Positions 11,500 through 23,381 of a stretch of DNA of 64,000 nt are shown in pieces; positions within the stretch are counted from its first letter, which is position 1; every line of letters starts with the position of its first letter. The translations under genes and the position numbers were made by a program. The stretch is from positions 7,440,001 through 7,504,000 of the forward strand of contig CM041465.1 of the NCBI GenBank assembly GCA_023213395.1, in the 5' to 3' direction. The notes beneath the pieces were generated by a model, which did no database searches, was not told the DNA's origin, and saw only the letters and a program-made list of their open reading frames with translations. Origin of the DNA: Cycas panzhihuaensis (Eukaryota > Cycadophyta).

Positions 11500-11821
11500 T
11501 GTTAAAAATATGACCATACCACCTAATGTAAAGTGGGCCTCCTATTTATGCGCCTATTTATGTGGAAGAATAGTCTTGATTGTGGTGACCAAATAGATGT
11601 AATTATGATTATATTTGGCACTTTAGATCTATAAATATAGATCAAAGTCCATCTTTATGTATCATCATTTTGTCAAAATGTAATTTTTATTCATTTGTAG
11701 GTTTTCACCCATAAGGGTTTCCCACGACAATATGGTGTCCCCTGCGATCTACTTCTGCTTGTAATCTGCTTGATGTGAAAGATCCTATTGATCTTGTTTG
11801 CTTTAGTTGCATTTTCTAACA
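11500..11821 (+). repeat. LARD 5' LTR with adjacent primer site
   Basis: It starts TGTTAAAAATATGACC and ends TTTCTAACA, with TGGTATCAGAG at 11822-11832. ATCTATAAATATAGATC near 11629-11645 is a palindrome holding a TATA-like TATAAATA and is a candidate core promoter. The same palindrome is kept in the second LTR near 15567-15583. Confidence 0.85.
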
Positions 11822-11832
11822 TGGTATCAGAG

Positions 11833-14800
11833 AACTTAGGCCGTGCACAGGTAGATGAACGTTGTCAGAGGTCCAATCGATGGTGCCAGGTCATACTGAC
11901 TTGCCCTTAGTAGATTAGCATGACCGATAACCCTATAGAGCAACCACGATAGTACAGATGATCGCTGAGGATCCCAGGTGCCTTCTGTCCATTGTTTGCA
12001 GGTATTTTAAATTACATGGAGGTGTGTTGATGAGTGTTGAATCCATTTATAGCCATGTGAGAGTCGTTTGAGCCTGTTGAAGGTGCCAGATCCCCTATTT
12101 GACATTGCCATTGAGTTTGTCTGCCATAGAGTTAATTGCCAGCCCTCTATTGTCAGTGGGAGAGTGCAAAACCCTAACGAGCTTTTACAGTGCCATAAAA
12201 TGACAATATTACAGTCAATTTAGAGGTATGCTCAATATATATTTATCACCCGTTGAATTTAGGATTTGAACAAATGTATTTTTACCTGCCCTACCTCATA
12301 CTATATGGTCAGCATTAATCAATATTGCGTTGCCGGTTGGTATCTATGAGGTTATCCACGTTAATCAATATTGTGTTGCTGGTTGGTGTCTATGAGGTTA
12401 TCCATATTGTATATATGTTGTGTTGCCCTCTGTTACTATACTATAGCCTGTGTGTAGTATTACACCTACATAATGATTGAATGATGAGGCTAGTTAAGGT
12501 CACTTGGTGTGATGATTAACCATTTTCTCAGTCTGCATATTATCTTCTGTGCGTCTGGGTGATATTTGTATCGTCATTTTAGTCATCCACATATACTATC
12601 TGGTCGCCATTTTCTGAGTAGCTGTTTACGGTTTTACATTGCCAGTTTGTGTGATTTTACGGTAGCTACCGGTTTGATTTGGGTATTATTGAAGCCATCC
12701 GTGATGATATATGGCACCGCTCAGCCAACCGTCGGTTGATGTGTTTACAACCATCATTTTTTTTAGCATATACAGTTGCCTGTGATAACTATGTGCTAAC
12801 AAATATCTTTTGGCGTCATCACCATCTATTTATCATCACAATCTATGCCATCATATTGGGTTATTTGCTATTATAGTTGCCTACATGTTAATCGCCTGCG
12901 TAAGGCATTTATGTGACATCAGCTGTGAATATAAGTACGATGTGGTTTGTATTTCTTTGCCCAGCTATTATCTACATCACCCTGCAATGAATATAATACA
13001 GCCACAGTTTTTTTTTTACTCGTCAATACTACGTTGTAGCTGCCATTTCGTATTGCCCTACTCAGTCGTATACATATAATCACACGTGTATCAAGGTTAT
13101 CACCTTTTGGTTATTAATGTCACCCGCATCGCCATTCATGAGATATATACAGGTTATATTGTTGCCCGTGTATATTCTTATGTATGTGCATTTGTTAATA
13201 GACACTTTTATATATTTCAATATTTATAAAGTCACCTATCTCATATCACTTTGTGATTTGATTTATCAAAGACATAATGTCTCATAATCTTGTAATCTTT
13301 GCACCTTAAATTAGAATTATATCTCAAATGAGGTTATTATGATATAATTCTTTTTAAGTGGGTGTATTAGAATGTTATTGGATTATGGTATCATACTTGA
13401 TGGTGATGGAGTGCATTACACATTCTATATATGATTGTTTGATGTCAAATAAGTAATGGTGATATGACAATGTAAGTGTCTTAGGTGAACTCTTGGTGAT
13501 TTGAAGATTGACAGTGATGATAGCGATATATAAGGCTTCATTATTTATTGATGATATGAGGTGATATGGCGAAGTAGTGAGTGTTTTCCTTGCACTCTTA
13601 ATTAGTGACGTTTAGATGGGTGATTGTATGGTGACATATGGCATATGTTGGGCGAATTTGAGGCATGTTTGTTGCATGCATAATGGTGATTATCTAATGG
13701 GCAAGATGAGGCAAGATGTGGTACTTGTTGCATGTGATTACATGGCAAGTTTTGGGCCTATGTTAGGCAAGTTTTAAGGGTGAGAGTAAAGGTGATGTTG
13801 GACGAGATTGGGCAAAAGTTTGATGGGCAAGTTGAGGGCGATGATAGGCAAGTTTTGGGCATATGTTATGCAGTTTTAAGGGCGTGTTTGAGAGCAAGTG
13901 AAGGGCGATAATGGGCATGTTTGGAAGAAGAAAAAGAGCATGTTTGAGATACCCAAATTGTAACTTATTACAAACTCTATTACTGTTTAAGTATGGCATT
14001 GATCATTACACAAAATTAGTGAAATTTATGTGATTATTCAATAAGAATAAGTGTGATTTATTAATGGATTACATTCGAGTTTAGTTGGATCAGACGTATA
14101 TGAGGTGATGAAGTTCATAATTTGCTTGTATGATTGTCGTGTGTGATGGACCTTTATACTTTAGCTAGTTAAACTGATGATAGCACGAGGTTTGTGGCCT
14201 TGTTTGATGCTGGTTCAACATGGGTGCATATTTGAACAAGTCTGATGTGGAATCGAAGTAAAGTGCTTAATGAAATTGAAGTGTGAATGGAAAGGTCTAA
14301 GACGAGAAGCCTTAAAATCAGTTATGCCTTTGTCATGGTATGTATATAGTTGGCCTGTCAGGTTGCATTACAGGTGTGTATCATGATACAGATGGTGAGG
14401 TTAGTGCATGTTGTGGTTTGCCTCCCATGGTTTGTTGGCATAAGCTGTAGCGGATATGCATGAGATCCCTTGTTATGATTGTTCATGGCATAATTTCCCC
14501 TCATGTTTTGTATTTGGACCATGTCAGAAGCCTTCCATTCATTTCCTTGGTGCATTAGAGTGCACACATCTTAGATGAAAATTGCAGTACTAGGATTACA
14601 AGCATTTGAAGCCTATGGATTGTTTAGCTTATAAATAGTGTGATTTGCAAGGGGAAATGCATGTGATTAGTCTAGATGTTACAGAGTTGTTGATGTATCA
14701 TCCTTCATTACTTCACTTTTCTGAGTCATTATTTCAGCAGGTGTGGAGGTTTGTTTAACTAACATTGTGCTTGAGACGGAAGTAGGACTTAGTGACAAGT

Positions 14801-15437
14801 TGATGATGAGGAGATGTTAGATGATGAGACATGGATTGCAACCCCATGTTCCATTGACAGTTGAAGACTTACAAGATGATGGAAGATTATGGATCAGCAT
14901 GCTAGTCAAAACTTGAGATAGATACCAATATTCCAATGAGTACAGATTCGCGATGGAGAGTTGTATTGAAGCAAGATCCTGTAGTGAGCTGGTAAGCTTG
15001 TTGTGTAGGATGTCTAACAGGAAGAAGGATTGAGGTATGATGAGATATTTAGCACCAGTCTCTATGTTTATTGGCCCGTTTGATCCTTACTTCAGCAGCT
15101 TCAATTAGTTGGGTATTGTATCATATCATATCAGTGTTTCTTAATGAAGACATGAAGAGGCGACTCACATGGTGAAAGTGGCTCATCCTCTTGGTTTAGT
15201 GAGAGGAATATGGATGGGTTGAATGGACAAAGTGTTAGGTGCAGAGAGAGCTGTATGGTTGCAAGTTTGTTGGAGTATTTCCAAAGAATTGAGCACATAC
15301 GAGGCATGGCACCATTACATCTGAGTGATGATCACTACATCAACGTTCGTACATATTGGGTTGAGTAAGGTTATCCTTGAGAGGGGATTTATTCCCAATG
15401 ATAACCCTTGTTGCCCCACATTTACATTAAGAGGTGA
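11833..15437 (+). other. LARD internal region, non-coding
   Basis: No frame longer than about 90 codons occurs and none of the short frames resembles a retroelement protein. A 46-bp tandem duplication sits at 12315-12405 (unit beginning TTAATCAATATTG, copies differing by C/T and A/G changes). A diffuse repeat of GGGCAAGTTTTGGGC-like words lies at about 13690-13930. Elsewhere I see nothing recognisable. Confidence 0.6.
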
Positions 15438-15759
15438 TGTTAAAAATGTGACCATACCACCTAATTTAAAGTGGGCCTTCTATTTATGTGCCTATTTATG
15501 TGGAAGAATAGTCTCGATTGTGGTGACCTAATGGATGTAATTATGATTATATTTGGTACTTTAGATCTATAAATATAGATCAAAGTCCATCTTTATATAT
15601 CATTATTTTGTCAAAATATAATTATTATTCATTTGTGGGTTTTCACCCATAAGGGTTTCCCACGACAATATGGTGTCTCATGCGATCTGCTTCTGCTTGT
15701 AATCTACTTGATGTGAAAGATCCTATTGACCTTATTTGCTTTAGTTATATTTTCTAACA
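15438..15759 (+). repeat. LARD 3' LTR
   Basis: This is the second copy of the 322-bp repeat, aligned without gaps to 11500-11821. Its end TTTCTAACA is followed by AATAA and then directly by the kinesin-like fragment of the E2 leader. Confidence 0.85.
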
Positions 15760-15764
15760 AATAA

Positions 15765-16028
15765 TGGCTAATCAAAATTGTCCCAGGCACTAATACATCT
15801 CCAGTCTTTGGATCTTCCATGACAAAAATGCTATTATTATCAAGAATGAGGAGATCTTGGACAGTCTCCATGTAAAGCTGCAAATATAAAACTGCCATAG
15901 ATTCTTGCACCAGTCTGCTCATAAGTCATCATGGTTCCATTGTTCCCTTCCAATACACTTTCCACAGCTGACTTTGTTATAGCCTTGTAATCACGCTTAC
16001 GTGAAGCAAATTTAGTAAGAACTTCAAT
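15765..16028 (-). pseudogene. Kinesin motor-domain fragment (plant armadillo-repeat kinesin type)
   Basis: Two adjacent minus-strand pieces match successive parts of a kinesin motor. Piece A (16028-15909) reads VLTKFASRKRDYKAI, then AVESVLEGNNGTMMTY and EQTG, corresponding to the switch from the N-terminal strands into the P-loop. Piece B (about 15901-15765) reads LYLQLYMETVQDLL and VMEDPKTGDVLVPG, corresponding to the segment after the P-loop in ARK/KINUb kinesins. The nucleotide-binding GTGKT and roughly 40 following residues are missing at the junction and the frame shifts there. No intron is visible, so a cDNA-derived origin is possible. It lies antisense in the leader of E2 next to the LARD. 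It is non-functional. Assignment to the ARK family is from memory of the motif. Confidence 0.72.
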
Positions 16029-16151
16029 ACACTTTGTAAACCCTTGCCTGACTGCAACCGCCTCAAACCAAGATCGGCAATCCCCCTTTCTAGTATAGCT
16101 CATGGACATCAACTCCAAATGACCCAATGTTTCAGCTCATTACCATACTTG

Positions 16152-16388
16152 TCACCATAACAGTTACTAATTTCTAAGAGATACATCTCAGCCATTGATA
16201 TATGGGCTATGGGTTGTGTCTTTGCAAGGCTTTTGCATGGAAAATTGTTGTTTAATGCTAACATAGTTGCAAACCAAGTAAGGGAGATTACCGATGTTAT
16301 TCCCAAACCAAAGTCTAAAGACCTAGACTTTTTAGAGGACAAGAACTATTGTAAATTTGTTGATAAACTGCCAGAGCCCCTCTATTGA
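16152..16388 (+). pseudogene. MAP-kinase C-lobe fragment
   Basis: The plus strand encodes a kinase activation-end and subdomain IX stretch: SP, a stop, then QLLISKRYISAIDIWAMGC, VFARLLHGKLLF and QVREITDVI, followed by DLDFLEDKNYCKF and VDKLPEPLY. The D-x-W-x-x-G-C signature and the order LLF, Q-x-R-x-I, DLxFL, xxLP correspond to the C-lobe of TEY-type plant MAP kinases. The APE motif is degraded, with a stop near 16158. Only about 79 codons remain, without catalytic loop or ATP site. It lies 124 bp from the kinesin fragment in opposite orientation. MAP kinase is the best fit from memory and other CMGC kinases are possible. Confidence 0.65.
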
Positions 16389-17840
<1,452 letters not shown>

Positions 17841-17905
17841 AACTTGTCAAACCTCTTTCAAGAGGATCTCTAAACTTGTCAAAACCTCTTTCAAGAGGAT
17901 ATCTA
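17841..17905 (+). repeat. Tandem 32/33-bp repeat with hairpins just before E2 gag
   Basis: Two units beginning AACTTGTCAAA(A)CCTCTT lie head to tail, ending 20 bp before the gag ATG. Each contains the inverted repeat CCTCTTTCAAGAGG, so the RNA could form two short hairpins upstream of the start codon. I do not see this in E1 or E4. Confidence 0.85.
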
Positions 17906-17925
17906 ATCATCATTTTGTATCCATA

Positions 17926-18950
17926 ATGGCACTCATGTAAAGTTCAATTCCTGGTATATCAATCCCAGTTTAAACGGCTCAAATTATGCTGACTGGAAGA
18001 ATTAAATATCCCATCAGCTCAAATAGCAAAAGACATGGCGATATGTTGCAGGTGAATTTATAAAACCAAAAGACGAAAAATCAGAAAGTTATATGGTCTA
18101 TCTGATGAATTGTGATGCATACCTAGGTACCATCCTATCGTCTCTTTCACTTGACATTAGTCAGCAATTTTCTAATACAGATGATCTTACCACTGTTTGA
18201 AAAACCCTTAAGGAAAAATACGACAAGGTTGACACACAACAATTAGCTATCCTAGAACAACAATTATATGACCTCAAGTATGATGACTTTTCTAAAGTCG
18301 AAGATTTCTTATCCAAAATTCATCTTATCAATAAAGAACTAGGGAATTGTATTAAATTTATAGTAAAAGTAGATGATAAAGAAGAAAAAGTCACACATGC
18401 CAAAGATGATGATACACTCATTCAGTTGGCAATAAACAATCTTTTGAAGCATTTTAAACTCTTTAAGACTGCTAGATAGCAAGTTGGTAATCCACCGATA
18501 ACCTTCAATCAGTTGATAAATCAACTAATAGAACACTAAACAATGCTGATTCAAACTAGAAAATTAAAAGATCCTTCTTAGGCTTTCTTTTCAAAATCAA
18601 AACCTCAATATAAAACTAAACATCAAAATAATTACAATAATAGTCCTAAGTTTCAAAAACTTCACATAGGTCCACCATCTACTTCTCAAAATAATACTAA
18701 GTATTTTGGACCACCAAGATACCAGAATACCTCTAAACAGTTTGTTCCAAATCAGAACACTGTAAATCCTTCACAAAACATCAATTGTGCTTATTGCCAC
18801 AAAAAATGCCACACTATTCATGTTTGTAGAAATAGAATAGCTTCAGAAGCTTGGAAAGCTTTTAAGTGAATTCAATCTTGACCCCAATCACATAATCATT
18901 CTTTAACTACCACAACCTTTACCTTCATTTCTCCATCTAGTATATCACTA
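17926..18950 (+). pseudogene. E2 gag remnant
   Basis: The frame starts at ATG 17926 with MALM and a stop soon after, then the family motif with GSNYADW-like residues. Segments such as YDDFSKVEDFLSKIHL (near 18280) match gag of E1 and E4. The zinc knuckle near 18787 is intact: CAYCHKKCHTIHVC fits C-x2-C-x4-H-x4-C. Stops at former Gln or Trp codons and at least one frameshift near the start block translation. It would be the capsid and nucleocapsid precursor. Confidence 0.82.
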
Positions 18951-20634
18951 TAATGGATTCTTAACTCTGGTGCTTCCCATTACATGACAAGACACTAGGA
19001 AAATTTAACCACTTATCAATATGATACTAACTCTAAAGAAGATATTTTTTTTGGGAGTGGATCTCAACTCAAAGTGAAAGGATCAGGTGATGTCACTATG
19101 AAAGATGGTTCAATCAAGTACGTATTCTACATGCCTGGTTTGTTACCAAATCTTCTTTCTGTTTACCAAATGCCAGAAAGATCTTATTGCCGAATTCTAG
19201 AAAAATAATTTTTTTATTAAATAACCATTAAACAAATTCAAATTTATTGCCTCTGGACCTGTTAATCATAAAACCAGTCTCTATAGCTTAACTAGTTTAC
19301 AAAATACTAAAACAAAATCCTTTAGTGCCTTTATAGCCAAATTTGACCTAATCAGTAAATTATGGCATGCACAGTTTGGCCATACTAGTTATGCCAGACT
19401 TCACTATCTAAAAAGACACGATATGGTTCATGGTCTTCCACCCCTAAATACTATCTATGGTGTCTACGAAGCCTGTGTAGTAGGTAAGAAACACATGGAT
19501 CCCTTTCCACATTAGATCCAATTCAGAGCAAAAGTTCCACTTGAACTTGTTCACTCTAATATATGTGGACCATTCCATATAACTTTATACTCTGGTAGTC
19601 ATTATTTTGTCACCTTTATTGATGATTTTTTAAGAAAATATTGGGTGTACACACTCAAGACTCGTAATTAAGTGTTTGACATCTTCACTGAATTTAAAAC
19701 ACTTGTCAAAAATTAATCAAACTCAAAAATTAAAATTTTTAGATCTGACAACGCTAAAGAATATCTAAGTAGTAAGTTTACTTCCTTCTGTAAGAAACAT
19801 AGAATTCAATTCCAATATTCTGTTGCTTATACTTCATAACAAAACAGTATTATTGAATGCAAAAGCTGTACTCTATTCGAAATGACTCGATGCATGCTAC
19901 ATGCAAAGAATCTTAATATAAAATTATGGGTAGAAGCAATTGCTTGCTCTAATTATCTTTTAAATTATCTACCTAGTAAAACCTTAAAAAATGTTACGCT
20001 AGAACATAAATAGTCTGGTCGTAGACTTTCAGTTAAACATCTTAGAATCTTTGGAAGTATTACGTGGGGACACATTCATAAAGATAAACATAAGAAATTA
20101 GATCCTAAAAGTCAAAAATACATCTTCATTGGATACAACGAAGAAAGAAAAGCTTACATACTTCTGGATCCAATCACGCATAAGATCTCAATCTTATGTG
20201 ATGTAATATTTGATGAAGAAGGATCTACATCAAATTCTACTTATAAAGAACTCCCAATTGAAAATTTATTAACCAACACTTATTTGGTTGACCACTCAGA
20301 AAAATAAGTTGACTCTGAAATAATAAAATTCTTATCCACACAAGTCTAGAACTGTACTCTATCTGAACCAACCACAATAGATCCTTCCTCTCAATCTAGT
20401 TCTTTAGATCAACCTATGACTACAGAAACTGTCACAAACAAACAACCTGTATGGGCAAAGAAAACTCTTTCCAACATTGGATCTGACATAGGTAATCCTT
20501 TAGATACCAAGAGAACACGTTCTCAAAAATTACAAACTAATTATGCACTAACCGCCAAAATAATAGCCAGTAATGATCCTAAAATATTTAAACAAGTTAG
20601 TAATAATTCCATATGGCAGCAAGCCATGCAAGTT
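18951..20634 (+). pseudogene. E2 pol remnant, part 1: protease, integrase, start of RT
   Basis: The protease site reads WILNSGASHYM, Asp changed to Asn, so it is dead. The integrase region (about 19360-20130) shows HAQFGH, KVPLELVHSN in place of the catalytic Asp motif, and RSDNAKEYLS with the second Asp kept. The linker and start of reverse transcriptase are well preserved from 20416 to 20634 and end in WQQAMQV, where LINE-B interrupts the frame. The rest of RT resumes at 23382. Confidence 0.85.
20622..20634 (+). repeat. LINE-B target-site duplication, left copy
   Basis: AGCCATGCAAGTT (13 bp) is repeated exactly at 23382-23394. Both copies belong to the E2 RT coding sequence (residues AMQV). 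Confidence 0.9.
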
Positions 20635-23381
20635 TATTTTTTAATAAGGTAAAAATAGTTTATAAGTGGGTTTCAAATGGGATCCTACAACCTAGTACAT
20701 TAAGGGTATTTAGGCTTTTGAGTCATAGTTGACCATGACATCCCCACGGTCTAGGCATATAGACTGCATTACCAGGACAAGCCCCATGGCTAGCTATCAC
20801 AGACCCTGTCCTTCTCTATTAGAACCATAAGATCCTCAGGAAAGTCATTTCTCCAAACAGTAGCTTTCTTATGCTTAACCCCCCAATTTTCCAAAAAGTT
20901 AGTTGCTTTGTTTCCCTCTCTCAACGTATGCCTTAGCTAGACTTCTTCTAGGCCCTATAGACTCTCCTTTGCATCATTGATCATAGGTAGGAATCTCTAG
21001 TCTGGGATAGCAGAGCCCTTCTATGAGTTGATAACCATCAAAGAATCCCCCTCGATTACCAATCTCCTAGCACCGCCTTCTAGGGCTAAATTGATGGCTT
21101 TAAGCATGGCGCTCGTTTTTGCAAAATGATTCGTTTGGTGGTCATAATAGTCCATAAAGGCCCATATAGGGTTCCCTAGGCTGTCTCTGCATAAGCCTCC
21201 ACCTCCCGCTTCACCAGGGTTTCCTTTCGAAGTACCATCGAAATTGATTTTTAGCCAGGACTCCTTAGGGGGTAGCAAGGGGCTAAATCTAACCTTGTCG
21301 GTCTTTAATACTGGCTCTATCCCCCAATTTAGTAGGATCCTGTTTTCCTTCAAGGTAGTTTATTTCTCCTTACTGTTTCTAACACTCTCTCTTATCTTTG
21401 TGCAGATTCTATTAAAGATAGCATACTAGTCCATCTGACTCCCCTAGAAAATTCTTCCATTTCTTTCCTTCCATATATTCCATGATAATATTAGAAATGC
21501 ACTCTTCCAAATACTGTTTAAGACTTTACTTCTGTATGGGCTATGCTAAGTAGACCATTGGACCACTACCTTTTCAGAAAAGGCCAATACACCTCCAGTT
21601 TACCCAGTAGCTGCCCCTATACCTCTCTCGAATACGGACACCGAAGAAAAATATGGTCCATGGTTTCTTCCTCTTTGCAGCATAGAATACACCTGTTGGT
21701 CATGTGAAATCCTCTCTTTTTGAGGTTATCCACCATGAGAATTTTGTTCCTAAGGCAGATCCACCAAAAAATTATGATCTTAGGGATGAGCGGAAGTTTC
21801 CAGACCCCTTCCAATATTTCATTCCTTTGGTCTCCTCTCTCCAGACATAGGAAGAGGTATCCCTGTTTGGCAACGTACTGCCCAAAGGGGTTTAAGGGCC
21901 ATACTACTGTGTCTGGGGAGGTCTTCCTCAGAATGTAGCTTTTGCATAGAATCCCTTTGATTTTGGATAGTCCCTCCTGAAGTAGCTACTCCCGCTGAAG
22001 TTCCTCGAAGTCTCTCCAACTTCTATCTCTCCCTGTCCCAATCTAATAATCCTTTATAAAGGAACCATATAATCTTTCACAGGGGTCCTAGATGTGTGCT
22101 AAATTTAGGTATTTCTTTAGGCCCTTGCCATAACACCATGCATCCTCCCAGAACCTAATGGTACTGCTGTCACCTAGCCTCCATTTTAGCCCTTCTCTTA
22201 CCGCCTTTCATTCTTTAAGGATTCTTCTCCATACGATAGAACTGACCGGAGAAGCTAATTTTTCGATGAGATAACCACCTTGGAGATATTTCCTCGTAAG
22301 GATCTTCTCCCATAGTCTCTCACCTCCTATGATTAGGCGCCAACCCAACTTAGCCCCAAGATCTACATTAAAGGCTAGAGTTTTTCTTAGATTAAGGCCT
22401 CTAGCCCATTTTAGAGTGCAAACTTTATTCCAGCTCACCAGGTGTATCCTTTCTTTGTCCTCTGTCCTGGACCATAGAAATCTCTTCTGGATGGATTCTA
22501 GTGTAGACGATATAACAATCGATATTCTAAAGTTAGTCATCCAGAATACTGGGATACTTTGGAGTGTAGAAGCTACTAACTAGAGTTTCCCTGCTAGACT
22601 TAGAAGAGCTCCTTTCTAATCATCTAGCTTCCTTTGCATCCTGTCGATGAGGGGGTTCCACATGTCCTTAGTCATCTTACCAATGAAGAGGGGAATACCA
22701 AGATAAGTTGTGGGAAACTTCTTAATGCCCATCTCTAGTATCCCATTAATCCTTCTTTGTGTGCCTCCTAGGGTGTTTACGAAGTAGATGTTACTTTTGT
22801 TCAACTTTACCTTATGATTCTTGGCCATCTCAAAGTATCCCAAGATCTCCTTGAACTTAGAGGCCTCTTTTATGGCTGCCTTCCCCAAGAAGATATTGTC
22901 ATCAACAAATTGGTGGTGGACTACATTGTCGACCCCTGATGTCAGCCTTATTCCTTTAATAATCCCTTGTCTCCTAGCTGCCTCCATAGTTCTGCCCAAT
23001 ATTTCAGCCATGGATATAAATAGAAAAAGGGAGAGAGGATCTTCTTGTCTCAATCCTCTGAAACCTAAGAAGAATCTGGAAGAAGATCTATTAATAATGA
23101 TTGAGTATTGTGGATTAGCTATACAAAGCTTAATCCAAGTCTGCCATAAATCCCCAAAGCCAAATGCCTTTAGGCAATCTAATAGGTAGTCCCATGAGAC
23201 CCTATCAAAGGCCTTTGTGAGGTCAATCTTAATGAGTATTGTAGGCTCCTTCCTCTCCTTAACTGAGTGGATTATTTCATGGACCACTATATAGCCATCG
23301 TAGATCTATCTACCTTAGATAAAACCATCCTGATTTTATGAGGTTATGTTTGACATGATCTTCCTTAATCTATTGGCCAGC
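20635..23381 (-). mobile_element. LINE-B: 5'-truncated L1-type element inside E2 RT
   Basis: 2.75 kb of minus-strand LINE ORF2 (RT, zinc domain, RNase H) is bounded by 13-bp direct repeats. The 5' end at 23381 starts within the RT domain, the usual outcome of incomplete target-primed reverse transcription. The 3' end near 20635 is A-rich on the minus strand (TTAAAAAATAAACTTG). Protein and DNA resemble LINE-A over the shared part (for example 22640-23330 against 10-690), so both belong to one family or close relatives. Confidence 0.92.
20660..23381 (-). pseudogene. LINE-B ORF2 remnant: RT, zf-RVT, RNase H
   Basis: Reverse transcriptase (23381 to about 22200) is open from 23287 to 22616 and shows KIDLTKAFDRVSWDYLL, FRGLRQEDPLS, HHQFVDDNIFLGK with an intact FVDD, and TTYLGIPLF. 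A zf-RVT-like segment follows (21814-21617) with CILCCKEEETMDHIF, giving C-x2-C...H...C. A plant-type RNase H (21353-21021) reads KINFDGTSKGNPG, SAMLKAINLAL and VIEGDSL, with catalytic Asp, a Lys where the second acidic residue is usual, and Asp. Several stops separate the blocks. Inactive for lack of the endonuclease. Confidence 0.88.

Larger units (their letters stand above)
11500..15759 (+). mobile_element. Non-coding LTR element (LARD-like) nested in the E2 leader
   Basis: Two 322-bp direct repeats (11500-11821 and 15438-15759) begin TGTTAAAAAT and end TTTCTAACA. They flank 3.6 kb with no gag or pol similarity. TGGTATCAGAG directly follows the first repeat and a short purine tract (AAGAGGTGA) precedes the second, so the reverse-transcription signals are present. 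The flanks AATAG (11495-11499) and AATAA (15760-15764) fit a 5-bp duplication with one change. By eye the LTRs differ at roughly 22 of 322 positions, mostly transitions. Such elements must be mobilised by enzymes of a partner element. Confidence 0.82.

Noticed and set aside
12679-13079. Open frames of 65 and 89 codons in the LARD
   Set aside because: No similarity to retroelement or host proteins, no codon bias visible, hydrophobic composition typical of random A/T-rich DNA.
15840-16127. Intact host kinesin gene
   Set aside because: Only fragments remain, the nucleotide-binding loop is deleted, the frame shifts, and the flanks are retrotransposon LTR and leader.
17841-17905. CRISPR-like repeat
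   Set aside because: Only two direct units without spacers, inside a plant retrotransposon leader.
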